NCBI RefSeq assembly: GCF_049445795.1
Contig: NZ_JBMSDT010000008.1
Coordinates: 1 to 64,000 of the forward strand
Direction: 5' to 3'
From: Larkinella sp049445795
Lineage (GTDB): Bacteria > Bacteroidota > Bacteroidia > Cytophagales > Spirosomataceae
DNA length: 64,000 nt
The notes under the pieces were generated by a model that saw only the letters and a list, made by a program, of their open reading frames with translations, had not been told where the DNA came from and made no database searches. Made by a program: the position numbers and the translations under genes. Positions 26,860-35,839 of the stretch are shown one piece after another. The stretch's first letter is position 1. Each line of letters starts with the position of its first letter.

Positions 26860-27261
26860 ATGATTAAATAACCTTCCGTTTGGGGAAGAAGTTTGATAAG
26901 CTGAACCTCATTTTTGATCCAGCATCGATTTTTTCAAAAATTTCCTTCGGAAAAGTATAACTGGATCATCGGCACCGGGAAGACACTTTCCGCAAACAAA
27001 TTTAGGAAGCGGCCGGGTATTGAGACACTGATAAAAGCACGTCGATTCCGATCAGGCAAATGCGGATACCAGCGGCCGTTCGGTAAGGGGGCTAAAAGGG
27101 GGCCACAGCCGAGTGGAGCAGTCCGGCAATGAGTTGGTTGCCCAAGTCTTGCAGGAAAGCCATTCAGCTGTCGGCCCATCGCCAGCCGGGCCGGTCAAGT
27201 TCCTCCTGGGGATAGTGCGGTTACTTTTGTTTACTCCAACAAATGGGAGACCGTGTCTTGG
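26860..27261. other. region upstream of treZ without a clear gene
   Basis: About 400 bases with no convincing gene. A short minus-strand segment near 27170-27230 encodes HYPQEELDRPGWRWADS before a stop, which may be the tail of a lost gene. The treZ promoter should be at the left edge. The rest of the gap is the palindrome at 27262-27364. Confidence 0.4.
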
Positions 27262-27364
27262 AATGTAAAATAATAAATGTAAAATGCTGAAAGTAAAACC
27301 GTGGATTATGTAGCGGCAGCGCTTTCCTTTTACATTTAGCGTTTTACATTTATTATTTTACATT
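27262..27364. repeat. long AT-rich intergenic palindrome
   Basis: Arms of 37 bases (27262-27298 and 27328-27364) are inverted copies with three mismatches, rich in TGTAAAAT and ATTTTACA. They enclose a 29-base loop. The right arm ends nine bases before the stop of the hypothetical gene at 27373. Confidence 0.75.
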
Positions 27365-27372
27365 TCCTTTTT

Positions 27373-27873
27373 TCACCGTCTTGCCAGCTTTTTGGTATCC
27401 CGGCTCAGCCAGGCGATCACGACCGTAGCTGCCAGCGCCCCTACGGCTACTTTCTGAATCAGCCCTCCCCGGTTGTGTTTCCACTCCGCTTTCCAGCCTT
27501 TTTCAGCGAAAATATTCGGAACATGGCCGTGCTTCAGGTCATCGATGATGCCTTCCACCACGTTGACCCGGTCGGCCAGCAACAACGGCAGCCAGTGGCC
27601 GTAGCTGGACTCACTGTACTTGAAGGCATACCGGCGAATGGCTCCGCTCAGGCCCATCGGCGGCACCGAAGTTCCGAAAACCGCCGTGACGTACGGGCGT
27701 TCGTTGGAATGCAATACCTCGACGGTTTCCGGCTGCTGCGGGGGGCGATCCCACCGAATGCGCTGGTGATCGTCGCCGGTATAGTGTTTGATCGGGTAGG
27801 TGGGTTCATTGCGCGGATCGGCGTCAATGCCCCAGCCGTTGATGTGCGAATAATCGTTGGGTTTATTTTCCAT
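27373..27873 (-). CDS. protein of unknown function with C-terminal membrane helix
   Basis: A 166-residue protein without a recognised domain. The N-terminal part is polar and Pro-rich (HINGWGIDADPRNEPTYPIK). A conserved-looking core follows (TAVFGTSVPPMGLSGAIRRY, SSYGHWLPLLLADRVNVVEG). Residues about 140-157 (VAVGALAATVVIAWL) form a single membrane helix with a basic end (RDTKKLARR), giving a tail-anchored layout. It follows the zinc alcohol dehydrogenase on the minus strand, with a palindrome between them. The start is the ATG at 27873. Confidence 0.7.
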   Translation of the reverse strand: MENKPNDYSHINGWGIDADPRNEPTYPIKHYTGDDHQRIRWDRPPQQPETVEVLHSNERPYVTAVFGTSVPPMGLSGAIRRYAFKYSESSYGHWLPLLLADRVNVVEGIIDDLKHGHVPNIFAEKGWKAEWKHNRGGLIQKVAVGALAATVVIAWLSRDTKKLARR

Positions 27874-27899
27874 GAAGTATGATTCGTTTTTACAGTTTA

Positions 27900-28003
27900 T
27901 AGTTTACGGTTTATAGTTTATAGTTCCTGATCAACAACAACCTATTGATCATTAGCACCTTATTCCAAAAATCCATAAACTGTAAACTATAAACCGTAAA
28001 CTA
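27900..28003. repeat. long intergenic palindrome downstream of the alcohol dehydrogenase
   Basis: Arms of 25 bases (27900-27924 and 27979-28003; core GTTTACGGTTTATAGTTTA) pair with one mismatch. The loop contains a second small palindrome of TGATCA boxes. It ends two bases before the dehydrogenase stop codon. Confidence 0.75.
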
Positions 28004-28005
28004 TT

Positions 28006-29160
28006 TTAGCTTCGGGCCATGGGCGGAATCAGCACCGGTTTGATGCAATTATCGCGTTTGGCCGAAAAAATATGGTACGCATCGGCGGCTTCCTCCAGCG
28101 GCACCCGGTGTGTAATGATGCCTTTGGGATCGATCCGACCCGCCCGAACGTGCTCAATCAATCGGGGTAGCAAACGCTTCACGGACGCCTGGTTGGCCCG
28201 AATCGTGATGCCTTTGTTGACAACGTTGCCGATGGGCACCAGGTTGTCGGTCGGGCCGTAGACGCCTACGATGGACACGATTCCGCCTTTTTTGACCGAG
28301 TTGATTGCCCAGTGCAAGGCTGTCGCCGAACCCGCCTGAAGCATCATTTTCCGGCCAGTAATCGTCTGCATGGCGTTTCCGGCGGCATCGCCCCCGACGG
28401 CATCAATACAGACATCCGCACCGAACCAGTCGGTGGTTTTCTTCAGGAACAAAACCGGGTCTTCCAGTGACCGGAAGTTGTAAGCTTCACACTGGGCATA
28501 GCGCCGGACAAACTCCAGCCGGTATTCGAGGTGATCGATCACGATGACCCGCCCGGCCCCAAACAACCAGGCCGATTTAGCCGCCATGATCCCGACCGGT
28601 CCGGCTCCGAACACAACCACTGTATCGCCGGTTTTGATGCCGCCCATTTCGGCCGCCTGGTAGCCGGTCGGTACGACATCCGTCAGCAACACGGCATCGT
28701 CGGGGTCCATATCGTCGGGAATCACCGTTGGGCCTACATCGGCATACGGCACCCGGACGTATTCGGCCTGCCCGCCGTCATAACCGCCCGCCGTGTGCGA
28801 ATACCCATAAATACCGCCAACGGCCGTTGCCTGGGGGTTCGATTCGTGGCAATTTCCAAACAGGCCCTGTTTGCAAAATGCACATTGGCCGCAGGCAATG
28901 TTGAAGGGAACCAGTACATGATCGCCCACTTTCACATTTTGCACCGACGGTCCTACCGCTTCGACGATGCCGGTAAATTCGTGCCCGAACGTCATGCCCA
29001 CCCGGGTGTCGGGGACGAGCCCGTGGTACAGGTGAAGATCAGAACCGCAGATGCAGGAACGGGTAACGCGCACGATGGCGTCGTTGGGGTGAAGGATTTC
29101 GGGATACGGTTTCCGGTCGACCCGGACCCGAAACGGCCCCCGGTAATTCATGGCTAACAT
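28006..29160 (-). CDS. zinc-dependent alcohol dehydrogenase
   Basis: A 384-residue medium-chain dehydrogenase. The catalytic zinc site is C38-D41 (CICGSDLH) with H60-E61 (TFGHEF). The structural zinc site is complete, with C90, C93, C96 and C104 (CGQCAFCKQGLFGNC). The Rossmann loop is VVVFGAGPVGIMAA near residue 182. It resembles the glutathione-independent formaldehyde dehydrogenase-like branch, including the long insert after the structural zinc site (GIYGYSHTAGGYDGGQAEY). The substrate is not fixed by sequence. It is downstream of the DUF2231 gene on the minus strand. Confidence 0.92.
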   Translation of the reverse strand: MLAMNYRGPFRVRVDRKPYPEILHPNDAIVRVTRSCICGSDLHLYHGLVPDTRVGMTFGHEFTGIVEAVGPSVQNVKVGDHVLVPFNIACGQCAFCKQGLFGNCHESNPQATAVGGIYGYSHTAGGYDGGQAEYVRVPYADVGPTVIPDDMDPDDAVLLTDVVPTGYQAAEMGGIKTGDTVVVFGAGPVGIMAAKSAWLFGAGRVIVIDHLEYRLEFVRRYAQCEAYNFRSLEDPVLFLKKTTDWFGADVCIDAVGGDAAGNAMQTITGRKMMLQAGSATALHWAINSVKKGGIVSIVGVYGPTDNLVPIGNVVNKGITIRANQASVKRLLPRLIEHVRAGRIDPKGIITHRVPLEEAADAYHIFSAKRDNCIKPVLIPPMARS

Positions 29161-29211
29161 AGGTGTTTTCCTTTCGTGTTTATTCGTGAAAAGTCAGACC
29201 AAAATGGTCTA

Positions 29212-29715
29212 TTAACGGATCGGTCCAGGATTAACCGTTGACCGAACCGACAAAGAATTGGGGGCATTCAAATGCGCTTGATGATCGACACCAACACCCA
29301 GGCGATCAACGAGTTCACCCCCGAGCCAACCCGTTACGCCCGAGAGCAGAAAACCCAGCAGTGACACCACCACGGCGGCTGCCGACGGCATATAATCCGG
29401 TTCGTTTCGCCGGAAGAGCCAACTCAGAATAAAAAGCGCCAGGACAACGACATTCCCGATCCCGTGAATGGCTCCAACGCGCCTAGCGCGGGTATTCGAC
29501 GGGATAGCGGCCCAGTCGATAACGCCCGGTACAGCCGCGACAAATCCGCCAATGATGCCCGAAACCGTCATCCAGTACGATACGACAGACATTGTAGGAT
29601 TATCGTTGAACAAATACACGAGCATGAAGATGAAAGAGGTGAACAGCAATCCCAGCGGGAATACCACAAGAATCTGATGAGCCGGGTGGCCCAGTAACTT
29701 AGCTTTGCTTTCCAT
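29212..29715 (-). CDS. DUF2231 family membrane protein
   Basis: A 167-residue membrane protein with four predicted helices. The opening KLLGHPAHQILVVFPLGLL is the family signature, with helices near 12-33, 43-65, 80-97 and 110-135 and a VTGWLGGELV motif after the last one. The function is unknown. Redox or haem links have been proposed for relatives, but nothing here proves that. The ATG at 29715 is preferred to one 17 codons upstream because the signature begins there. It is 51 bases ahead of the alcohol dehydrogenase gene, so the two are likely co-transcribed. Confidence 0.85.
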   Translation of the reverse strand: MESKAKLLGHPAHQILVVFPLGLLFTSFIFMLVYLFNDNPTMSVVSYWMTVSGIIGGFVAAVPGVIDWAAIPSNTRARRVGAIHGIGNVVVLALFILSWLFRRNEPDYMPSAAAVVVSLLGFLLSGVTGWLGGELVDRLGVGVDHQAHLNAPNSLSVRSTVNPGPIR

Positions 29716-29926
29716 ATTCAGGTTTTGTTTACAGCGGAGAATGGCGAACTGAAGCGGCTTCAGCAACCATCAAACGTGCTGGATCGGCTAAACCCTTCCT
29801 ACATCTTGGAAACCTCAATACTGCGGAAGTTTATGTTTGCTGTTTTAACTGGCTTTTTCAGGAAGGGGTCTGATGAGCCCGAGGAATAGTTAGGGAACGG
29901 GGCAATCCAAAAATGGCCCGGTGCGG

Positions 29927-31054
29927 TCAGGGCGTTGCAAACACGGTTTTGGGCAGGTGAGTGATCCGGCACACCAGATCGGCTTCGCCCGAAGCCACGA
30001 TGTAGTGATCGCCCGCATCGAGGATCCCGGTCGTGAACACCACATCGGTCAAATAAAGCTGATCTTTGACGGGTTCCGTGATGACCGGATTGGCTTCCAG
30101 AATTGGCTTTTGGTCTTCCCATCGGAGAATTCTGCGGGGATCGGCCGCATCGAGCAACGCCCAGAATGTCCGGTAAATACCCACCAGCCCGCGTAGTTCG
30201 ACACCGTGATACAGCAACAACCAACCCTGATCGGTCAGAATGGGTTGCGTTCCTCCGCCGATTTTCAGGGTCGAAGCCGAGCCTCTCCGGGCGCGGATCA
30301 GGGGTTCATCGACTGGTTTCCAGTGCAGCCCATCGGGCGACGTGGCCAGGTTGATCGACGGACCGGGGTAAAACTCACTATCGGGCCGGGCGGCAAAGTA
30401 CAGATCGCCCAGCGGGCGGGTGAGGGCATAAAACCGCCCGCCGATTTTGCCCTCAAAAAAAACCATGTCCTTGTTCTGGTGGTCCAGGATGATGCCCTGC
30501 AAGCGGTAGTTCAGTCCATCCGTCGAGGTATACAGCGTCGTGCAATGCCGCTCCGAACCGACCGAGCAGGTTGTCATGTAGTAGGTATCCCCAATCTGTG
30601 TAATCCGGGCATCTTCCACGCCATACTCCTGATAGCTTCGTTCGGGCGCAATGATTTTGTCATAATGCACTCTGACGACCTCCGTCCCATCCGGCGTCAG
30701 TTCGACGGGCAGCAGCCAGGAAAGCGACGTGAGGGCCATCACCTTGTAGGGATGGCCCAGCACCTGAAATTTGCGGGGATCGGCCGCGTTGACACCCGCC
30801 AGCGGATACGAATCGAGCACGTAGCCCCGCGTATCGTCCCACCGAATGGCGTGAATCTGTTCCCCGACAATGGGTTGCTGAAGCGCTTCGGCCACCCGAA
30901 CGATGATCAGCAGGTTCCCGTTGGGCAACCGCGCCAGACCCGGATTGAACGCCCCCAGCACGTAGGTTTCAACCTGGATCGATCCGCGCAAGGGCGAAAA
31001 CCGCAAGTCAATATCATTCGGCGAGAAAACCCGCCGATCGGTTGCGTACTCCAT
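29927..31054 (-). CDS. GH130 family glycoside phosphorylase
   Basis: A 375-residue five-bladed propeller of family GH130, whose members phosphorolyse or hydrolyse beta-mannosides. Visible signatures are FNPGLARLPNGNLLIIVRV (from residue 36), GVEDARITQIGDTYYMT (about 147-163), DHQNKDMVFFEGKIGGRFY, and ITEPVKDQLYLTDVVFTTG near the end. The Asp in GVEDARI is the expected general acid. There is no signal peptide, so it acts in the cytoplasm. It is the last gene of a tight minus-strand operon with an SDR (13-base gap) and a 787-residue protein. Confidence 0.9.
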   Translation of the reverse strand: MEYATDRRVFSPNDIDLRFSPLRGSIQVETYVLGAFNPGLARLPNGNLLIIVRVAEALQQPIVGEQIHAIRWDDTRGYVLDSYPLAGVNAADPRKFQVLGHPYKVMALTSLSWLLPVELTPDGTEVVRVHYDKIIAPERSYQEYGVEDARITQIGDTYYMTTCSVGSERHCTTLYTSTDGLNYRLQGIILDHQNKDMVFFEGKIGGRFYALTRPLGDLYFAARPDSEFYPGPSINLATSPDGLHWKPVDEPLIRARRGSASTLKIGGGTQPILTDQGWLLLYHGVELRGLVGIYRTFWALLDAADPRRILRWEDQKPILEANPVITEPVKDQLYLTDVVFTTGILDAGDHYIVASGEADLVCRITHLPKTVFATP

Positions 31055-31067
31055 CGTGCGTCCGTTC

Positions 31068-31823
31068 TTAAATCAACTGAAGGTGGGGCCGAATCTGAAC
31101 GGCGACCACATCGCAACGCAGCGGTTGCGTCAGAATGTAATACACGCAGACGGCAATATCCTCGGCTTTCAGCATTTCGCCGGTTTTTTGTTTCGCCCGT
31201 TCTTCGTCGGGAGCCGTGTTCTGCATGTCGGAGCCAACGGCCCCCGGTTCCACCAGACTAACCTTGATTCCGTCGGGGTTTACTTCTTTTCGCAGACTTT
31301 CGGCAAAGCCCTGAATGGCGGCCTTGGTCGCGACATACACCGAACTTCCCTCCTCCCGGACATCGGCGCTCATCGACCCGACCAGCACAATGTGTCCGCG
31401 TTTCTGGGGTTGCAGTCGGCTGAGAGCTTCTTTTGTGGCAGCCAGATAACCGCCCAGATTGGTTTGAAGCACATACCGCCAGTCGGCATCTTCCATCTCA
31501 CTCAAGGAACCTGCTGCCAGAGCGGCACAGTTTATGAGAATGTCGAGCCCCCCCAGCTTTTCGTCGGCTTCCTGAAAAACCCGGCGGATATCGTCCCCAC
31601 TGGCACTGTCAGCCACGGTGCCGTCGACCAGTCCGCCCGCCTGGCGGATGGCGGTCAGCGTTTCGTCCAGTTGTTCCTGATGCCGCCCGAAGGTGAAAAT
31701 ATGCGCCCCGGAGGAGCCTAGCAGTAGTGCAATAGCGCGCCCGATTCCGGTCGTTCCTCCCGTGATCACAATTCGTTTCCCCTCCAGCGTTTCGAAGGCG
31801 GTATGCCCATTTGACTGTTCCAT
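31068..31823 (-). CDS. short-chain dehydrogenase/reductase
   Basis: A 251-residue SDR. The cofactor loop is TGGTTGIGRAIAL (about 21-33), followed by NCAALAAG, the catalytic Ser in VLVGSMSAD and the YVATK dyad. The long substrate loop contains VEPGAVGSDMQNTAPDEERA. The basic residue after the first strand (FGRHQ) favours NADP(H). The start ATG at 31823 lies 58 bases inside the end of the upstream 787-residue frame, an unusually long overlap discussed as a possible frameshift. It is co-transcribed with GH130. Confidence 0.9.
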   Translation of the reverse strand: MEQSNGHTAFETLEGKRIVITGGTTGIGRAIALLLGSSGAHIFTFGRHQEQLDETLTAIRQAGGLVDGTVADSASGDDIRRVFQEADEKLGGLDILINCAALAAGSLSEMEDADWRYVLQTNLGGYLAATKEALSRLQPQKRGHIVLVGSMSADVREEGSSVYVATKAAIQGFAESLRKEVNPDGIKVSLVEPGAVGSDMQNTAPDEERAKQKTGEMLKAEDIAVCVYYILTQPLRCDVVAVQIRPHLQLI

Positions 31824-34129
31824 AACGTTGCGTTTTTGTTGAGTTTGTTAGTTGGTTTCCCCGCCGACCATTCCATCCGGAGTTGCTGATGCCCCTGCAC
31901 CCGGTAATCCACATATTTTTTGGTCTTCTCAACCGGTTTGAGCGCCGGGCTATCCGGTTTGTCTTCTTCGAAAAGCGAAACGGTCGGTAACGTTTTTCCT
32001 TTTGCCAGCAACCGGACCCGACAAGTGAAATCTGCCGTTCCGGCCAGTCGGATCACCACGTAGCCGCTTTCCTTGTCAAGCAGTTCGTACTCGGCATGGT
32101 AAATGGGATAATCCGAAAAAACAACGACCGGAATACCCTGAAACGACTTATATGCGTAGGTGGTCAGAATGTAGGCCAGCGCCCCACCGTATACTTCCTG
32201 CCCCACCTCACCGGCCTGTTTCCAGCCGACCGAAATATCTTCGACCGGAATGGGCAGATCCCGGATCAACCGCCCTTCCCGGGGTTCCTGACAGAGCATT
32301 TCTTCCGGTAATTCCGAAGGGTAATAAAACCGCCCCCGGTGCAGGACGTATTTAAAGTATTCCGAAAAAATAAGCCGAACCGGTTCCGGAACGTCGTAGC
32401 CTACTTCTTTCAGGTAATTCAGCATCGTCGCCAAAATCTCCGCTTCTTCGTAGGCCGCCAGGTAGGGGGCGTCTTTGAGGGGCGCAACACCCAGAAACGT
32501 GCTGCGGGCTAGCCCATAGCCAAAATTACACTCCCACATCCACATGCGGGCCACAACGTTGGCGATACACAGCCGACTCAGGTCAAAGTAGAACCGATTG
32601 CCGGTAATTTTCCAGAGCTTGGCCAGCGTCAGGGCGCTCATGACGGTATTATTGGTCTGGTAGAGGAGTTCGAAGCCCTTGCCCCGCAACCGCTCGGCGG
32701 ATCGAATTGCCTCCTCCAGGTAACGGGATTCCCGCGTCAGTTCATAAGTCTGAAGCAGGACGTGGGTGTAGAGACCGGCCACATCCAGTTCTCCGCCCTT
32801 GCCCTCGGTGGTTTCGGCCTTGACAACCTCCAGTGTTCGGATATCGTAAAAAACCGGCCAGTCATAATCAAAGTGGTGAGCCGCCCGGATTACGAACTCC
32901 AGCGACCGGAACAAGAGGTCTTTCGATTCCGTATCGCCTTTTTCGGCCAGTCGCCCGAGATTCATCAACGTGTGCAGCAAGTACCAGGAGTCGATTTTGT
33001 TCGGGTCCTGTTCTTCACTGCGGTCTTCCTCTTTGAAGGTACCCCCCGGTAGCCAGCGCATGAATGTCTCGTGCTTATCGTCGTAAAACGAGGGCAGGTT
33101 TTTTTGCAATTGTGCCACCAGATCGACAGGCTTTCCCAGCCACTCCTGGTATTCCCACAGCGGAACCAGAATGGCGAGCTGCACCATGCTCTCGGGCGGT
33201 TTTTGGGTTGCATCGACGTACGCATTGACGTAGTACTTTTTCTGGATCGTCCGGCCGCAGTGCGAAGATTCGGTTAAGGCCTGAATGCTTTTTTCGGCGG
33301 CTTTCGGCCAGTCGTAATAGCCGGTCTCGGGCCGGGGTATATACCGGTAGACACAACTGATGGCTTCCAGGAATTCGTCGGCGGCTTCAAATTCGCTTTG
33401 GGGGATCGATTCGCTGAGGTAAACAAACGCATCCGAAAGCACCAGTTCTTTGCCCGCTTCCAAAGGTTGATCCGATGCGGGGAGGGCAAAACCGGCTTCC
33501 GGCCACTGCACACTGACGGTATCGGAGGGTTCGGTCTTTGTGGCTTCAAAATACGGATTCAGCGCCGTAAAGTTCTGAAAATAAATGACCGATGCTTCCG
33601 TGGGTTCAATCACCGACAGGTACGCCAGCCCGGAGGTCGGGCCGCTCTGGGTCACGTAGGTGATGCCTTTGGTCCTAAACGGGTTCCAATTTTGGTCAAG
33701 GATGTATAAATCACGGGGGAAAGCCTGTAGGGTAAAGTTCTGTCGGGGAACCAGTGAGGTGGTGTACCGGATCATTGGTTTGTCCTCCTTGGGTCGCTCA
33801 ATGGTCACCCAAAAAGTCCCCAGCGTTCCTTCGATGGTGTATTCAACGGTTTTTTCATCCCCCCGGATTCGTTTGCAGCTTTTCAGGCCCTGCGGGTCGA
33901 AGCAGGTTCGGATCGCCAGCCGGGCACTTCCTCCCAGCGGACCGATCAACCAGAACGAGTTGGCGGTCAACCCCAACTCCGGTACCCCTCCGGGCAACTC
34001 AAAGGGAAGTTTAGTGCGGAGAGAGAGATGTTTCAACTGTTCATCGAGACCGGCTACCCATTGGGAGCTGTCGTTGGATTCTGTAAAGGGTTGCCAGTAG
34101 GTTGCGCTGTTGTAGGTTTTGGTACGCAT
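31766..34129 (-). CDS. 787-residue protein, probable alpha/alpha-barrel carbohydrate-active protein
   Basis: I do not recognise the family. The layout suggests an N-terminal beta-sandwich (about 1-245), a long helical region (about 250-680) with paired helices rich in Trp and Tyr (AILVPLWEYQEWLG, DSWYLLHTLMNLGRLAE, MWMWECNFGYGLARS) like an alpha/alpha barrel, and a C-terminal beta-rich part. That order occurs in several six-hairpin glycosidases. There is no signal peptide. It heads an operon with an SDR and a GH130 phosphorylase, which supports a role in cytoplasmic oligosaccharide handling. The last about 30 residues (KPTNKLNKNATLWNS onward) overlap the SDR gene and look unlike the rest. Confidence 0.7.
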   Translation of the reverse strand: MRTKTYNSATYWQPFTESNDSSQWVAGLDEQLKHLSLRTKLPFELPGGVPELGLTANSFWLIGPLGGSARLAIRTCFDPQGLKSCKRIRGDEKTVEYTIEGTLGTFWVTIERPKEDKPMIRYTTSLVPRQNFTLQAFPRDLYILDQNWNPFRTKGITYVTQSGPTSGLAYLSVIEPTEASVIYFQNFTALNPYFEATKTEPSDTVSVQWPEAGFALPASDQPLEAGKELVLSDAFVYLSESIPQSEFEAADEFLEAISCVYRYIPRPETGYYDWPKAAEKSIQALTESSHCGRTIQKKYYVNAYVDATQKPPESMVQLAILVPLWEYQEWLGKPVDLVAQLQKNLPSFYDDKHETFMRWLPGGTFKEEDRSEEQDPNKIDSWYLLHTLMNLGRLAEKGDTESKDLLFRSLEFVIRAAHHFDYDWPVFYDIRTLEVVKAETTEGKGGELDVAGLYTHVLLQTYELTRESRYLEEAIRSAERLRGKGFELLYQTNNTVMSALTLAKLWKITGNRFYFDLSRLCIANVVARMWMWECNFGYGLARSTFLGVAPLKDAPYLAAYEEAEILATMLNYLKEVGYDVPEPVRLIFSEYFKYVLHRGRFYYPSELPEEMLCQEPREGRLIRDLPIPVEDISVGWKQAGEVGQEVYGGALAYILTTYAYKSFQGIPVVVFSDYPIYHAEYELLDKESGYVVIRLAGTADFTCRVRLLAKGKTLPTVSLFEEDKPDSPALKPVEKTKKYVDYRVQGHQQLRMEWSAGKPTNKLNKNATLWNSQMGIPPSKRWRGNEL

Positions 34130-34513
34130 GGTTCACGCAAATTTGAACAGAATGAGTCATCACGACTTCCTGGTTGACAAACTACCTAAATGAAACTCAC
34201 GCTGTTTTATAGCATCAAAAAGTAAGGCAGTGGGCCGATTGGGTTGCCGAAATCCATCCAGACCAGCTATCGATTCAGTCTTTCTGTTCCGGATTGCACT
34301 TAAACGGATACTTCCCTACGCAATCTATTGCTTCGAAAAATAGGAATCCAACGAGGCTGCAAACCGCCCATTTTACCAGGGGTCCGTTGCCTCACTACCC
34401 GGAACATAAACGTTTCTTCATGAAACCTTTGAAAACAGAAGCCGTTCAAAATGGCATCCAACAGCGACGAACCGAACAAACTCGGGCAGCACTTCCTGGT
34501 GGACTGTCACGCA
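34130..34513. other. divergent promoter region of two glycan operons
   Basis: A gap of 384 bases between the minus-strand GH130 operon and the plus-strand glycosyltransferase run. I see no gene or strong hairpin in it. An in-frame ATG at 34451 could extend the downstream gene by 21 residues. Confidence 0.45.
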
Positions 34514-35836
34514 ATGAATAGAAGATTAGCCTTAATCAGCGAACACGCATCTCCCCTGGCTACCGCGGGTGGGGTTGATGCCGGCGGGCAAAACATTGCC
34601 GTTGCCGAACTGGCCCAACACCTGGCAAAACTGGGCTATGAGATCGACATTTTTACCCGATGGGAGCACGCCGATGTAGCTCTACTGGTCCACTGGAAGC
34701 CCAACATCCGGGTCATCCACCTCAAAGCCGGGCCGATCGAATGCCTGCCCAAAGAAGAACTATTACCCCATATGCCTGAGTTTACGGACAACTTCATCGC
34801 GTTTGTCCGCTGTCAGGATGAACCTTACCAACTCATCCACGCCCACTTTTTTATGTCGGCGCTGGTAGCCGCCGATGCCCGAAAAGTCCTGCATATTCCG
34901 TATGTCATTACCTTTCACGCGCTGGGCAAGGTCCGGCGCATCAGCCAGGGCGATTCCGACAAATTTCCGGCCGACCGGTTTGCGATTGAAGAACGCGTCA
35001 TCCGGGAGGCCGATCACCTGGTGGCCCTGTGCCCGCAGGACCGCGACGATCTAATCACCCTATACGACGCTGACCCTGAGAAAGTTACAATCATCCCTAA
35101 CGGGTTTAATCCCTACGAATTTTACGCCATCGACCGCACGCTGGCCCGAACCCTGCTGAAACTCGACCCCGACGAAACCATCATTCTGCAACTGGGCCGG
35201 ATTGTGCCCCGCAAAGGCATCGACAATGTGGTTCAGGCCGTTAGCTGTTTGAAGAAAAAATACGGTATCAAAACCCGCTTACTAGTCGTTGGGGGCGAAT
35301 CGGACTGCGCCGACCCAGTGACCACGCCCGAAATCGGCCGGTTGCAACACCTGGCCGAACAGGAAGGCATTGCCGACCGGGTGACCTTCGTAGGTCGTCG
35401 CGACCGGAACCTGCTGCGGTACTATTACAGCGCGGCCAATGTGTTTGTCACCACACCCTGGTACGAACCCTTCGGGATTACGCCCCTGGAAGCGATGGCC
35501 TGCGGAACGCCCGTGGTGGGTGCCCGGGTCGGCGGCATTCAGTACACCATTGTCGATGGGCAAACCGGGTTGCTGGTTCCGCCCAAGGCACCCGACCTGC
35601 TGGCCGAAAAACTGAAGCTACTGATTCAGCACCCCCGCATTGCCCATGCGCTGCGGGCGCGCGCCTTGCGGCACGTTTACCGCGAATTCACCTGGCTGAA
35701 TGTGGCTCACAAAACGGCGGCTCTTTACGAGAAGCTGGGTGTAGCCAGTCCGGCCAACCGGGGGACGTCCGTCCGGGGCATTGAGAAAAGTCTGCGAAAC
35801 CCCTTACCAGCCACCCAACTCAGCCGAACGGCGTAA
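34514..35836 (+). CDS. glycosyltransferase family 4
   Basis: A 440-residue GT-B retaining glycosyltransferase like sucrose-phosphate synthase and MshA relatives. The N-terminal domain opens LALISEHASPLATAGGVDAG and has YQLIHAHFFMSALVA. The C-terminal domain shows LQLGRIVPRKGID and the donor site TPWYEPFGITPLEAMACGTP with the EX7E pair. The donor sugar is not evident. An ATG at 34451 is possible, but the conserved sequence starts at 34514. It is followed three bases later by the HAD phosphatase gene, so they form one operon. Confidence 0.9.
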   Translation: MNRRLALISEHASPLATAGGVDAGGQNIAVAELAQHLAKLGYEIDIFTRWEHADVALLVHWKPNIRVIHLKAGPIECLPKEELLPHMPEFTDNFIAFVRCQDEPYQLIHAHFFMSALVAADARKVLHIPYVITFHALGKVRRISQGDSDKFPADRFAIEERVIREADHLVALCPQDRDDLITLYDADPEKVTIIPNGFNPYEFYAIDRTLARTLLKLDPDETIILQLGRIVPRKGIDNVVQAVSCLKKKYGIKTRLLVVGGESDCADPVTTPEIGRLQHLAEQEGIADRVTFVGRRDRNLLRYYYSAANVFVTTPWYEPFGITPLEAMACGTPVVGARVGGIQYTIVDGQTGLLVPPKAPDLLAEKLKLLIQHPRIAHALRARALRHVYREFTWLNVAHKTAALYEKLGVASPANRGTSVRGIEKSLRNPLPATQLSRTA

Positions 35837-35839
35837 GGC

